Shown here: positions 18,511-26,628 of the stretch, piece by piece
Layout: each line of letters opens with the position of its first letter
How positions within the stretch are numbered: position 1 is the first letter of the stretch
Origin: Variovorax paradoxus
GTDB lineage: Bacteria > Pseudomonadota > Gammaproteobacteria > Burkholderiales > Burkholderiaceae_C
Length of the DNA: 59,929 nucleotides
Direction: 5' to 3'
Assembly (NCBI RefSeq): GCF_018614875.1
Contig: NZ_JAGGNW010000024.1
Span: 1-59,929, forward strand
Position numbers and translations under genes: made by a program
The notes under the pieces: generated by a model
The model's database searches: none
What the model was told of the DNA's origin: nothing
Seen by the model: the letters and a program-made list of their open reading frames with translations, nothing else

Positions 18511-19145
18511 CCACGCCGGCCTCGCACCCGCCGCAATCGCCGCTGATTCATCTCATCGACGACGACCAGGCGGTGCGCGACAGCCTGTCGCTGCTGATCG
18601 GCACGGTCGGCCTGCGGGTGCAGGGCTGGGCCGATCCGCAGGCTTTCATCGACGGCTTCGACCGCGCGAGCGTCGGCGCCATCGTGCTCGACGTGCGCAT
18701 GCCCGGCATCAGCGGCCTCACGGTGCTCGACCGGCTCATGGCGCAGGGCGTCGACCAGCCGGTGATCATGCTGACCGGTCACGGCACGGTCGAGATGTGC
18801 CGCCGCGCCTTCAAGGCCGGCGCGGCCGAGTTCCTCGAGAAACCGGTGGACGACGAGCAATTGCTCGAAGCGCTGCAGCAGGCGGTGCGCCAGCATGTGC
18901 GTTCGCGCGAACGCTCGCAGGCCGACAACGCAGCGCGCGAGCGCGCGGCGCAGCTGTCGGAGCGCGAGCGCGAGGTGCTCGCCTTCATCGTGCAGGGCCT
19001 GACCAACAAGGAGATCGCGCGCATGCTCGCGCTGTCGCCGCGCACGGTCGAGACGCACCGTGCCAACCTGTTCGCGAAGCTCGACTGCGATTCGCTCGCG
19101 CAGCTGATCCGCCGCTATGCCGTGCTGGTGAGCGGTGAGGACTGA
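18507..19145 (+). CDS. FixJ/LuxR-type response regulator
   Basis: A 212-residue response regulator. The receiver domain carries acidic residues LIDDD, phosphoacceptor Asp62 (VLDVRMPGISG) and Lys in EKPVDD; the C-terminal LuxR helix-turn-helix (LSEREREVLAFIVQGLTNKEIA ... TVETHRANLFAKL) spans about 148-205. The only fitting start is TTG 18507, overlapping the kinase stop, with AGGGGAGG at about 18492-18499 as ribosome binding site. It probably binds the CGTA-type sites immediately downstream to control the HbpS-like operon. Confidence 0.85.
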   Translation: MTTPASHPPQSPLIHLIDDDQAVRDSLSLLIGTVGLRVQGWADPQAFIDGFDRASVGAIVLDVRMPGISGLTVLDRLMAQGVDQPVIMLTGHGTVEMCRRAFKAGAAEFLEKPVDDEQLLEALQQAVRQHVRSRERSQADNAARERAAQLSEREREVLAFIVQGLTNKEIARMLALSPRTVETHRANLFAKLDCDSLAQLIRRYAVLVSGED

Positions 19146-19156
19146 GAGCCGCGCTC

Positions 19157-19190
19157 CGTAGAACTACGCAGCGCCGGGCGTAGCCGTACG
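19157..19190. promoter_or_regulatory. Tandem CGTA-type operator candidates
   Basis: CGTAGAACTACG (19157-19168) is a perfect 12-base palindrome. CGTAGCCGTACG (19179-19190) is a diverged second copy starting 22 bases later, two helical turns away. They lie between the response-regulator stop and the HbpS-like gene, so they are good candidates for binding sites of that regulator. Confidence 0.5.
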
Positions 19191-19280
19191 AATGGCCTGG
19201 GCGGACGGTGTTTTCTACAGTGGCGCAGCCGCCGGCAACCTGCCGGCGCAACTACCTGCATCCACTGGAGAAATCGAAAA

Positions 19281-19784
19281 ATGCGTTCCACCCTTCGTTT
19301 CGGCGGCCTCGCCATCCTGCTTGCCGCATCCGCGGTCCAGGCCCAGACGCCGGCACCCGCGGTGCGGACCGAGAAGAACATCTCGCTTGCGCTGGCCAAC
19401 CAGATCGCGGCGGAAGCCGTGGCTGCCTGTGCCGCCAACGGCTACAACGTGGCCGCCACCGTGGTCGACCGTGCCGGCACCGTGCGCGCCGTGCAGCGCG
19501 CCGACAACGCCGGCCCGCACACGCTGGCATCGAGCGAGCGCAAGGCATGGACCTCGGCATCGGCCAAGAGCCCGACGCAGGCCATGATGGAAGGCGCGCA
19601 GAAGAACCCCGGCGCCGCCAACCTGGTGTACCTGCCGGGCGTCCTGCTGCTGGGCGGCGGCGTGCCGGTGAAGTCGGGCAACGAGGTGATCGGTGCCGTG
19701 GGCGTCGGCGGTGCGCCGGGCGGCCACCTGGACGACCAGTGCGCCAACGCCGCGCTCGAAAAGGTCAAGGGCCAGCTGGGGTGA
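19281..19784 (+). CDS. Secreted HbpS/GlcG-like (DUF336) protein
   Basis: A 167-residue protein with a signal peptide (cleavage near VQAQT) and a GlcG/HbpS domain from about 30 to 165 (LANQIAAEAVAACAANGYNVAATVVDRAG ... GVPVKSGNEVIGAVGVGGAPGG). The Streptomyces member HbpS binds haem and modulates the SenS-SenR two-component system; other members lie near alcohol or glycolate oxidation genes. Here it directly follows a two-component system, which recalls the sen arrangement. GGAGA precedes the ATG. Its stop overlaps the next start (TGATG). Haem binding is not shown by sequence alone. Confidence 0.82.
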   Translation: MRSTLRFGGLAILLAASAVQAQTPAPAVRTEKNISLALANQIAAEAVAACAANGYNVAATVVDRAGTVRAVQRADNAGPHTLASSERKAWTSASAKSPTQAMMEGAQKNPGAANLVYLPGVLLLGGGVPVKSGNEVIGAVGVGGAPGGHLDDQCANAALEKVKGQLG

Positions 19785-20503
19785 TGGCCGCGCCCAGGCT
19801 TCGCAGCATTCGCGCCGCGGCGGTGGCTGGCGCCGTGGCGGCGATGCTCGGCCTCGGCCTGACCGTGGATACCCGGGCGCAGGTGCCGCCCCAGGCGGCC
19901 GAGGTGCTGGCCTATGAAGGGCTGCACCGGGCTGCCTGGCATGGCGAGCTGCCGAAGCTGAAGAGCCTGGTCGCATCCGGTGCCAATCTCGATGCACGCG
20001 ATGCGCGGGGCCGTACGCCCTTGCACGTCGCCACCCATGCACGGCAGCGCGAGGCGGTGAAGCTGCTCGCCAAGGCCGGTGCAAACCTCGACCTGCTCGA
20101 AGACGACCGCTACGACGCCGTCACCATTGCATCGGTGGCCGGCGATGCCGCCACCCTCGCACTGTTGCTTTTCCTGGGAGCAAAGGCGGGGCAGGTGACC
20201 AGCCGCTACGACGGCACCGCGCTGATCGCCGCCGCGCACCTGGGCCATGACGAAGTGGTGCGCCAGCTGATCGCGGCCGGCGCGCCGCTCGACCACGTCA
20301 ACAACCTGCACTGGACCGCGGTGATCGAATCCATCGTCCTCGGCGACGGCGGCCCGCACCACCAGCGCACGCTCGCGGCGCTGATCGATGCCGGCGCCAA
20401 CCTGGCGCTGACCGACCGCCAGGGCAACACGCCGCTCCAGCTGGCCAGGGCCCGCGGCTACACGGCCATGGTGAAGCTGCTGGAAGCGCCGCGCGCAAGA
20501 TAG
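19784..20503 (+). CDS. Exported ankyrin-repeat protein
   Basis: A 239-residue protein with a signal peptide (cleavage near TRAQV) and about five ankyrin repeats from residue 45 to the end (for example DARGRTPLHVATHARQREAV and DRQGNTPLQLARARGYTAMV). Ankyrin repeats mediate protein contacts, and periplasmic examples are often paired with secreted enzymes such as catalases. The start overlaps the HbpS-like stop (TGATG), so the two proteins are made together and may form a complex. No enzymatic domain is present. Confidence 0.85.
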   Translation: MAAPRLRSIRAAAVAGAVAAMLGLGLTVDTRAQVPPQAAEVLAYEGLHRAAWHGELPKLKSLVASGANLDARDARGRTPLHVATHARQREAVKLLAKAGANLDLLEDDRYDAVTIASVAGDAATLALLLFLGAKAGQVTSRYDGTALIAAAHLGHDEVVRQLIAAGAPLDHVNNLHWTAVIESIVLGDGGPHHQRTLAALIDAGANLALTDRQGNTPLQLARARGYTAMVKLLEAPRAR

Positions 20504-20547
20504 GGCGGCTCGGGGACAATCGGAGCTCCCCACGAGGAAACCGCCCC

Positions 20548-21192
20548 ATGTACATGCCGCCGCAATTCAACGCCAAGGACCCGGCCATCGCGCTGGAGCT
20601 GATGCGCGCACACCCGTTCGCCAGCCTGATTTCGAACGACGAAGAAGGGTTGCCCTACGTCACGCACCTGCCGCTGGTGGCCGAGCCGCGCCAGGACGGC
20701 GAGCTGGTGCTGCTGGGCCATTGCGCCAAGCCCAATCCGCACTGGCGCCACCTGCAGGCGCGGCCGCAGGCCGTCGTCACCTTTCTCGGCCCGCATGCCT
20801 ATATGTCGCCCTCGGTCTACCCCGACCTCGCGCGGGTGCCGACCTGGAACTATCTGGTGGTGCATTGCACCGTGGAGGCCCGGCTGATCGAAGAGCCCGC
20901 GGACAAGGATGCCTTGCTCAAGAAGCTCATCGGCGACCACGAGCCCGGCTACGCGCAGCAATGGCGCGACCTGGGCGAAGAGTTCCAGCTCAAGATGCTG
21001 GCCGGCATCGTGGGGTTCGAGCTGCACGTGCGTTCACTGCAATGCAAGGTCAAGCTGAACCAGCATCGGCGCGAATCGCATGCCGCCATGCATGCCGTCT
21101 ACAGCGCAGGCACGCCGGACGAGAAGGCGCTGGCCGGGTGGATGGAACGCCTCGGCATGACGGCCGAAGCGCCGGTGGCGGAAGGAAGCTGA
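20548..21192 (+). CDS. PaiB-like FMN-binding protein
   Basis: A 214-residue PaiB-family protein with an FMN-binding split-barrel fold. The N-terminus MYMPPQFN, then HPFASLISN, THLPLV, GHCAKPNPHW and the long AYMSPSVYPDLARVPTWNY segment are typical. Bacillus PaiB is a negative transcriptional regulator, but most homologues are uncharacterised. GAGGA lies just upstream of the ATG. It begins a run of four close or overlapping genes ending at ldcA. Confidence 0.82.
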   Translation: MYMPPQFNAKDPAIALELMRAHPFASLISNDEEGLPYVTHLPLVAEPRQDGELVLLGHCAKPNPHWRHLQARPQAVVTFLGPHAYMSPSVYPDLARVPTWNYLVVHCTVEARLIEEPADKDALLKKLIGDHEPGYAQQWRDLGEEFQLKMLAGIVGFELHVRSLQCKVKLNQHRRESHAAMHAVYSAGTPDEKALAGWMERLGMTAEAPVAEGS

Positions 21193-21193
21193 G

Positions 21194-21430
21194 ATGCGCA
21201 TGTTCGGATTGCTCGGCCTGATGCTGGCGCTCGTGATCGTCGGGCTGATCGCCAAGAAGCAGATGACGAGCGCCGCGGCGCCTGCATTGCCGACCGTGCC
21301 CGGCGTCGCAGCGCCCGCATCCGGCGAGGCGCCCGCCAATGCGCGCACGCAGGCCCGGCAGGTGCAGCAGCAGGTCAAGGAAGCCCTCGACGCCGCGGCG
21401 CAGGCGCGCAAGATGCCGGATGACAACTGA
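21194..21430 (+). CDS. Small anchored protein of unknown function
   Basis: A 78-residue protein. An N-terminal membrane helix (FGLLGLMLALVIVGLIA) is followed by a Pro/Ala-rich segment and a charged C-terminal helix (ARQVQQQVKEALDAAAQARK). The ATG lies one base after the PaiB-like stop, and the end overlaps the TadA start by 11 bases. The topology suggests an inner-membrane anchor with a soluble, possibly coiled-coil tail. I do not recognise a family. Confidence 0.68.
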   Translation: MRMFGLLGLMLALVIVGLIAKKQMTSAAAPALPTVPGVAAPASGEAPANARTQARQVQQQVKEALDAAAQARKMPDDN

Positions 21431-22529
21431 TCCCGCCTCCAGGCCTACGGACGACGCGCACTGGATGGCGCTCGCGCTGGCCGAGGCGCGCCTTGCGGCC
21501 GAGGCGGGCGAGGTGCCGGTCGGCGCGGTGCTGGTCAGGAACGGGCAGCTCGTCGCCAGTGGACGCAACACACCCGTCGCGCAGCACGACCCGAGCGCCC
21601 ATGCCGAGATCAACGCGCTGCGCGCCGGCGCCGCCGCACTCGGCAACTACCGGCTCGACGGCTGCGAACTGTTCGTCACGCTCGAGCCTTGCGCGATGTG
21701 CGCGGGCGCCATGCTGCACGCGCGCCTGGCACGCGTGGTGTTCGGCGCGGCCGACCCCAAGACCGGCGCGGCCGGCTCGGTGCTCGATCTCTTTGCCGAA
21801 CCGCGGCTGAACCACCGCACGCAAGTGCAGGGCGGCGTGCTGGCGGCGGAGTGCGCAGCGGTGCTGCAAGCTTTCTTCCAGCAGCGCCGCGATGCGGCGC
21901 GGGTGCAGGCCGAGCCCTTGCGCGACGATGCGCTGCGCACGCCGGCCGAGCGCTTCGATGCGCTGGCCGGCTACGCCTTTGAACCGCGCTACGTTCAGGA
22001 TCTGCCCAGCCTGCAAGGCTGGCGCATGCACTATCTCGACGAGGGCCCCCAGGACGGCCCTGCCGCCTTGTGCCTTTGCCTTCATGGTCCCGGCGAATGG
22101 GGCTACTTCTTTCGCCACCTCGTCGGTACGCCGGGGTTGCGCACGCTCGTGCCCGACCTCATCGGCTTCGGCAAGAGCGACAAGCCCAAGCGCGAAGCGG
22201 TGCACCGGCTCGAATGGCACTGCCAGGTCCTGAACGAATGGCTCGACCGCCTGCAGCCGGCGCCGATGGTGCTGGTGCACAGCGCCGCCGCCACCGGGCT
22301 TGCCACGCGGCTGCAGGCCGCAAGGCCCGGCCTGTTTGCGGACGTGCTCCTTGCCCCCGATGGCGGCGAGCCGGTGGGCGATGCATGGCGCGCACCGTTC
22401 CCGGACCGCGGCTACCAGGCCGCGCTGCGCGCGCTCGGCCCCATGGCGTCGTCCTCCGGCCCGAGCGCTCAGCAGGCTGCGCTGCTCGCACTGGAGGTGC
22501 GCAACGCAATGGGATACTCGACGCCGTGA
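21420..22529 (+). CDS. tadA: tRNA adenosine-34 deaminase fused to a degenerate alpha/beta-hydrolase
   Basis: A 369-residue fusion. Residues 1-165 are TadA, which converts A34 to inosine in tRNA-Arg; zinc/proton-relay residues are His61-Ala-Glu63 and Cys91-x2-Cys94 (PCAMC). Residues of about 175-369 resemble the haloalkane dehalogenase/epoxide hydrolase fold (HGPGEWGYFFRHL, DLIGFGKSDKP). The nucleophile elbow reads LVHSAAATG rather than G-x-S-x-G or an Asp elbow, and the cap and C-terminal catalytic residues appear shortened. The hydrolase part may therefore be inactive or altered. It overlaps both neighbours (21420-21430 and GTGA at 22526-22529). Confidence 0.85.
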   Translation: MTTDPASRPTDDAHWMALALAEARLAAEAGEVPVGAVLVRNGQLVASGRNTPVAQHDPSAHAEINALRAGAAALGNYRLDGCELFVTLEPCAMCAGAMLHARLARVVFGAADPKTGAAGSVLDLFAEPRLNHRTQVQGGVLAAECAAVLQAFFQQRRDAARVQAEPLRDDALRTPAERFDALAGYAFEPRYVQDLPSLQGWRMHYLDEGPQDGPAALCLCLHGPGEWGYFFRHLVGTPGLRTLVPDLIGFGKSDKPKREAVHRLEWHCQVLNEWLDRLQPAPMVLVHSAAATGLATRLQAARPGLFADVLLAPDGGEPVGDAWRAPFPDRGYQAALRALGPMASSSGPSAQQAALLALEVRNAMGYSTP

Positions 22530-23467
22530 CCAAACACATCTACATCTATTCCCCTTCCAGCGCGATTCGCGACAAGGCCGCCTTCCGGCGCGGCGTGGCA
22601 AGACTCAAGGCCCTGGGCTATGAAGTCGAACTCGACGAAGCGGCGCTGGCCGTGCACCAGCGCTTTGCGGGTGACGACGCGACGCGGCTCGCCGCAATCA
22701 CCCGTGCTGCCGCCAGCGGCGCCGACATTGCCTTGATCGCACGCGGCGGCTACGGGCTCACGCGCATCCTCGACGCCATCCCATACAAGACCGTGGCCAA
22801 GGCGATCCAGCGCGGCACTGAATTCGTCGGCCTCAGCGACTTCACCGCGTTGCAGAGCGCATTGCTCGTCAAGACCGGCGCCGTGACCTGGGCCGGCCCG
22901 GCGGTCGGCGAAGACTTCGGTGCCGACGGCGGTGCGGACGACATCATGGAAGCCTGCTTCGACGATCTGGTGAGTGGCCAGGGCGAAGGCACCGGCTGGC
23001 GCATGCCGGTGCGCGATGCCGGCCTGAAGCTGAAGCCCGTGCACGACGCCACCTTGTGGGGCGGCAATCTCTGCGTGCTCACGAGCCTGCTTGGAACACC
23101 CTATTTCCCGGCGGTGGAGAAGGGCGTGCTTTTCATCGAAGACACCAACGAGCATCCGTACCGCATCGAGCGCATGCTCGATCAGCTGCGCATGGCCGGC
23201 GTGCTGGCCAAACAGCGCGCCATCGTCTTCGGCCAGTTCACGGGCATGCGCAAGGTGCCGGGCTACGACCGCGGTTTCGGCTTCGATACGGTGATTGACC
23301 GGCTGCGCGCCACGCTCAAGGTGCCGGTGCTCGCCGGGCTGCCTTTCGGCCACGTGCCGACCAAGGTGCTGCTACCCGTGGGCGCGAAGGTCGAGCTGGC
23401 AGCCGAAGGGCGCGACGTCTTCATGGTGTGGGGCCATCAGCATGGCCACCACGACCATGCGCATTGA
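22526..23467 (+). CDS. ldcA: LD-carboxypeptidase (peptidase S66, LdcA-like)
   Basis: A 313-residue muramoyltetrapeptide carboxypeptidase family protein that trims D-Ala from recycled murein tetrapeptide in the cytoplasm. The predicted triad is Ser104 (VGLSDFTAL), Glu in FIEDTNEHPYR and His in PFGHVPTK. The start is GTG 22526, overlapping the TadA-fusion stop (GTGA). There is no signal peptide, as expected. The C-terminus ends in a His-rich tail (GHQHGHHDHAH) that is not part of the fold and could bind metal. Confidence 0.87.
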   Translation: MTKHIYIYSPSSAIRDKAAFRRGVARLKALGYEVELDEAALAVHQRFAGDDATRLAAITRAAASGADIALIARGGYGLTRILDAIPYKTVAKAIQRGTEFVGLSDFTALQSALLVKTGAVTWAGPAVGEDFGADGGADDIMEACFDDLVSGQGEGTGWRMPVRDAGLKLKPVHDATLWGGNLCVLTSLLGTPYFPAVEKGVLFIEDTNEHPYRIERMLDQLRMAGVLAKQRAIVFGQFTGMRKVPGYDRGFGFDTVIDRLRATLKVPVLAGLPFGHVPTKVLLPVGAKVELAAEGRDVFMVWGHQHGHHDHAH

Positions 23468-23484
23468 CGAGCGCCGGCGCACAC

Positions 23485-23817
23485 TCAGTGCGTGAAGCGC
23501 TGGTGAGCGCGCGGGCCCATCGAGCCGGGCAGGCCGCCCTTGAACATGCTGTTGATGGCTTTCATCTGGCGGCGGGCGGCAGCTTCGCCGTCGATGGCGC
23601 TCAAGGCAACCATCACGTCCTGGCGCAAATACCAGAGCGCTTCCATGTCGGTTGCAAACCGTACGCGCTGGGCCACGCGCTGGACCGAATGACCGCCGTG
23701 AACCTGCAGCACCGACAGCATGGCGGCCCGGATGCGTCCCAACTGGTTCTCTCCCACCCGGGGGGACCCGAGACCGGGAATTCCGAGGAAGCGAAAAAAG
23801 CTACGAAAGGGCAGCAT
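23485..23817 (-). CDS. Conserved-looking hypothetical protein
   Basis: A 110-residue protein of unknown function, with an N-terminus LPFRSFFRFLGIPGLG and a helical core (LGRIRAAMLSVLQVHGGHSVQRVAQRV ... LWYLRQDVMVALSAIDGEAAARRQM). Alternative ATG 23871 adds a hydrophobic stretch, but that DNA is much less GC-rich and looks non-coding. No strong ribosome binding site is visible for either start. It is convergent with ldcA (17-base gap). The codon pattern in the core looks genuine. Confidence 0.6.
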   Translation of the reverse strand: MLPFRSFFRFLGIPGLGSPRVGENQLGRIRAAMLSVLQVHGGHSVQRVAQRVRFATDMEALWYLRQDVMVALSAIDGEAAARRQMKAINSMFKGGLPGSMGPRAHQRFTH

Positions 23818-23993
23818 GAGGACTAAAAGCGTATTGCCGGAAACCAAGACGGTTGCTACCTTAAGCCTCATGCCATCGATTAACAAGTTCTGGAACACTG
23901 TTTCTTGTTTGTAAACAACACACTTTACGTTGTACTTAAAGTGGTCGTTGAGTTTTGAGTACAAAAGTAATACAAACAAACTGCTGTCACAGC
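23818..23993. other. AT-rich intergenic region with inverted repeat
   Basis: This spacer is strikingly AT-rich against the rest of the window. It contains the perfect inverted repeat TTGTTT-GT-AAACAA (23905-23918) and the promoter-like run GTTGAGTTTTGAGTACAAAA upstream of the cyclase. It probably holds the cyclase promoter and an operator. No terminator-like T tract was identified. Confidence 0.5.
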
Positions 23994-24941
23994 ATGGACA
24001 TCAACTCCACCGTCGTCTTCGCAGACCTGACCGGAAGCTCCAGGGTTTTCGAGGCCATGGGAAACGCGCGCGCCACGGACACGGTGACGCGGCTCACCCA
24101 ATGGATCGGCAGCGTCTGCCAGGCGCACGGCGGCAGGGTGGTGAAGTCGCTCGGCGATGGCGTGTTGGCGATTTTCTCGAATGCCGCCACGGCCGTGCAG
24201 GCGGTGATCGAACTCCAGCACCATCACCAGAAGCGCCTGATGACCTGGCCGGCGCCGCTGCGCATGGCACTGCAGATCGGCATTGCAAGCGGGGAGGTGG
24301 TCGAGGTCGAAGGCGACTGCTTCGGCGATGCGGTCAACCTGGCGTCGCGCCTGAGCGATCTGGCGGGGCCGGGCCAGATCTGGGCCGCCGATGCGGCCAT
24401 TGCGCAGTTGGGCGAGACCGGCGTGCGGCATCGCGACCTGGGGCTCATCACCATTCGCGGGCGCAGCGAAATGTCGGCCGTCCACCGCATCGACTGGCAG
24501 GAGGAAATGACCTCATTCCTCACGCTGCCGGCCGCGCTGACGCCACTGCGGCCGCCCGATTCGTCGCTGGGACAGATCGAACTGGCATGGCTCGACGTCC
24601 GCTCCATGTTCAGCACCGAGGAGCTGCCGATCCACCTTGGGCGCGTGCACGATGCACAGTTCGTCGTCGCCGATCCGCGCGTCTCGAGGCTGCATGCGCG
24701 CATCGAGCTGCGCCAGGGGAGTTGCGTGCTGACCGATCTCAGCACCTACGGCACCTGGGTCCGGTTTCACGGCGACAGCGGGCCAAGCCACGAAGTCGCG
24801 CTCCGGCGCGAGGAGTGCGTGCTGCATGGGTGCGGCGAGATCGGCCTTGGTGCGCCGCTGAGCGATTTCACCGCGCCGACCATCGCCTTCAAGACTACCG
24901 GCGCCGAAGTGCTGCTTTCGCACCGCGAGAAAACGAGCTGA
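23994..24941 (+). CDS. Class III adenylate/guanylate cyclase with C-terminal FHA domain
   Basis: A 315-residue cytoplasmic protein. Residues 1-170 form a class III cyclase domain: metal-binding Asp11 (FADLTGSS) and Asp55 (LGDG), substrate Lys51, and Asn115/Arg119 in DAVNLASRL for the transition state. Lys51 favours ATP, hence cAMP. Residues of about 213-290 are an FHA phosphothreonine-binding domain (LGRVHDAQF, VSRLHAR), with STYGTWV at the usual S/N-x-N-G-T position. ATG 23994 is chosen; TTG 23955 is also in frame but would extend into AT-rich DNA. The FHA domain suggests control by a Ser/Thr kinase. Confidence 0.86.
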   Translation: MDINSTVVFADLTGSSRVFEAMGNARATDTVTRLTQWIGSVCQAHGGRVVKSLGDGVLAIFSNAATAVQAVIELQHHHQKRLMTWPAPLRMALQIGIASGEVVEVEGDCFGDAVNLASRLSDLAGPGQIWAADAAIAQLGETGVRHRDLGLITIRGRSEMSAVHRIDWQEEMTSFLTLPAALTPLRPPDSSLGQIELAWLDVRSMFSTEELPIHLGRVHDAQFVVADPRVSRLHARIELRQGSCVLTDLSTYGTWVRFHGDSGPSHEVALRREECVLHGCGEIGLGAPLSDFTAPTIAFKTTGAEVLLSHREKTS

Positions 24942-24973
24942 GTGCCGCACGCGCCCGGCGCGGCGGAATGCGC

Positions 24974-25333
24974 TCAGTGCGGCGCGGACAGGATGGCGGA
25001 CAGTTCGCCCATGTCGATGGGCTTCTGAAGATGGTGGTCGAACAGGGTCCGCGCTGCGGCGCCGGCGGCCTCTTCAACCGAAAAGCCCGAAATGGCAACG
25101 AGCAGCCGCGGGCCGCTGCCCACGGCGGCTGAACGCAGCCGCCGCGCCACCTCGGTACCGGGAAAGTCGGGCAGCGTGAGATCGATGAGCACCGCATCGA
25201 AGCGCTCCTCGGCGGCGGCATCCATCGCCTGTTGCGCCGTGTAGGTGCAGCGGGCGGTATGGTCCTGCAGTGTCAGGAGTTCCTGCAGCAGGTCTGCCGC
25301 GGCTTCGTTGTCATCGACGATCAGCACATTCAC
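24974..25333 (-). CDS. Single-domain response regulator
   Basis: A 119-residue stand-alone receiver domain: VLIVDDNEAAADLL at the start, phosphoacceptor Asp51 (VLIDLTLPDFPG) and a conserved Lys in LQKPIDMGEL. The start is GTG 25333, which gives the normal receiver N-terminus. It lies 74 bases after the REC-kinase stop on the same strand and is probably the last gene of the signalling operon. With no output domain, it may relay phosphate or sequester it. Confidence 0.78.
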   Translation of the reverse strand: MNVLIVDDNEAAADLLQELLTLQDHTARCTYTAQQAMDAAAEERFDAVLIDLTLPDFPGTEVARRLRSAAVGSGPRLLVAISGFSVEEAAGAAARTLFDHHLQKPIDMGELSAILSAPH

Positions 25334-25407
25334 TGGGGCCAAGCTTTCAATTGAGGCAAACCCAGCCAGTATCCCGGCCAATCGCCTTTCGTGCAGTAGG
25401 AGGGCGC

Positions 25408-26628
25408 CTACGTCCGCATTTGCGTTGCAGTCTTCGGGGCGGCCTGCAGCGGCAGTTCGACACGGAACAGCGAGCCTTCGCCGGGCGTGCTCTCCACCTC
25501 GATGCGCCCGTCGTGCAGGCACACGATCTTGCGCGTGATGTAGAGCCCGAGACCCAGGCCGGGCGCGTGCTTGCGGCTGTCGTCGGTGCGTTCGAACTGC
25601 TCGAAGATGCGCTCCTGGTCTTCAGGCGCAATGCCGATGCCCTGGTCGCGCACGGTGATGTGCGCAATGCCATCGAGTTCGTGCAGCACCATCTCCACGG
25701 GCTTGCCGCCGCCGTAGCGCAGCGCGTTCGTCAGCAGGTTGGTCAGCACCTGTTCGATGCGGAACTCGTCCCACACGCCATGCAGCTCGCGCGGCGCTTC
25801 CAGCGCAATGGCCGAGCCCGCGGCCTCGGCCTGCTGCCGCAGGCCTTCCACCACGGTGCGGGCAAGGGCGGCCAGATCGACCGGCTTGGGCTGGATCGAC
25901 AGCGCGTCCCTTCGCATGCGCGTGACATCGAGCATGTCGTCGATCAGTCGCACCATGTTGCGGATCTGCCGCTGGTCGCGCTGGATCATGGCGGGCAAGC
26001 GATCCGCGGCAAAGGACTCCAGGTTGCCCTTCGATACGTGGAGCTGGCGCAGCTGCGTTTCGAGATACAGGGTGTTGAGCGGCGTGCGCAGCTCGTGCGA
26101 GACCATGGACATGAAGTCATCGCGCATGCGCACCGCGCGCTCGAGTTCGCGCTGGGTGTGGCGCAACTGCTGAACCAGTTCTTCCTGCTTGCGGTTCGCA
26201 ACCGCGAGCGCTTCCATTTCGTGCCGCAGCGCCTTGCGGTGGCAGTGCAGGTCGACGAACACGTTCACCTTGCTCGTCACGGCATGCGGATCGAGCGGCT
26301 TGTAGAGGAAGTCGACCGCACCGCTTTCGTAGCCCTGGAAGGCGTAGTTCGATTCGCGGCCCGCCGCCGTCACGAAGATGATCGGGATGTGCCGCGTGCG
26401 TTCCGTGCCGCGCATCAGCTCGGCCAGCTCGAAGCCGTTCATGCCGGGCATCTGCACATCGAGGATGGCCAGCGCGAACTCGTGGTCGAGCAGCAGCGCA
26501 AGCGCCTCTTCGGCCGAGGTCGCGCGGTACACCGCGCGCCCCGGGCCGCGAATCAGGGCTTCGAGCGCAAGCAGGTTTTCGGGCAGGTCATCGACGATCA
26601 GCAGATTGCTTTCGACGTCAATGGGCAT
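25408..26628 (-). CDS. Response regulator-histidine kinase (REC-HisKA-HATPase)
   Basis: A 406-residue cytoplasmic protein. The N-terminal receiver spans about 8-125 (LIVDDLPENLLALEAL; LAILDVQMPGMNGFEL; YKPLDPHAV), then a coiled linker, HisKA with His178 (MVSHELRTPLNTL) and HATPase (TNLLTNALRYGG, RDQGIGI, GLGLGLYITRK). Receiver-first kinases receive phosphate from another kinase, here plausibly the upstream hybrid kinase. It starts 11 bases inside the CheB gene, so the two are coupled. No membrane segment is present. Confidence 0.87.
   Translation of the reverse strand: MPIDVESNLLIVDDLPENLLALEALIRGPGRAVYRATSAEEALALLLDHEFALAILDVQMPGMNGFELAELMRGTERTRHIPIIFVTAAGRESNYAFQGYESGAVDFLYKPLDPHAVTSKVNVFVDLHCHRKALRHEMEALAVANRKQEELVQQLRHTQRELERAVRMRDDFMSMVSHELRTPLNTLYLETQLRQLHVSKGNLESFAADRLPAMIQRDQRQIRNMVRLIDDMLDVTRMRRDALSIQPKPVDLAALARTVVEGLRQQAEAAGSAIALEAPRELHGVWDEFRIEQVLTNLLTNALRYGGGKPVEMVLHELDGIAHITVRDQGIGIAPEDQERIFEQFERTDDSRKHAPGLGLGLYITRKIVCLHDGRIEVESTPGEGSLFRVELPLQAAPKTATQMRT

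Noticed and set aside
24950..24962. GC palindrome between the cyclase and response-regulator genes as a terminator
   Set aside because: The arms nearly meet, leaving no feasible loop, and no T tract is present on either strand.
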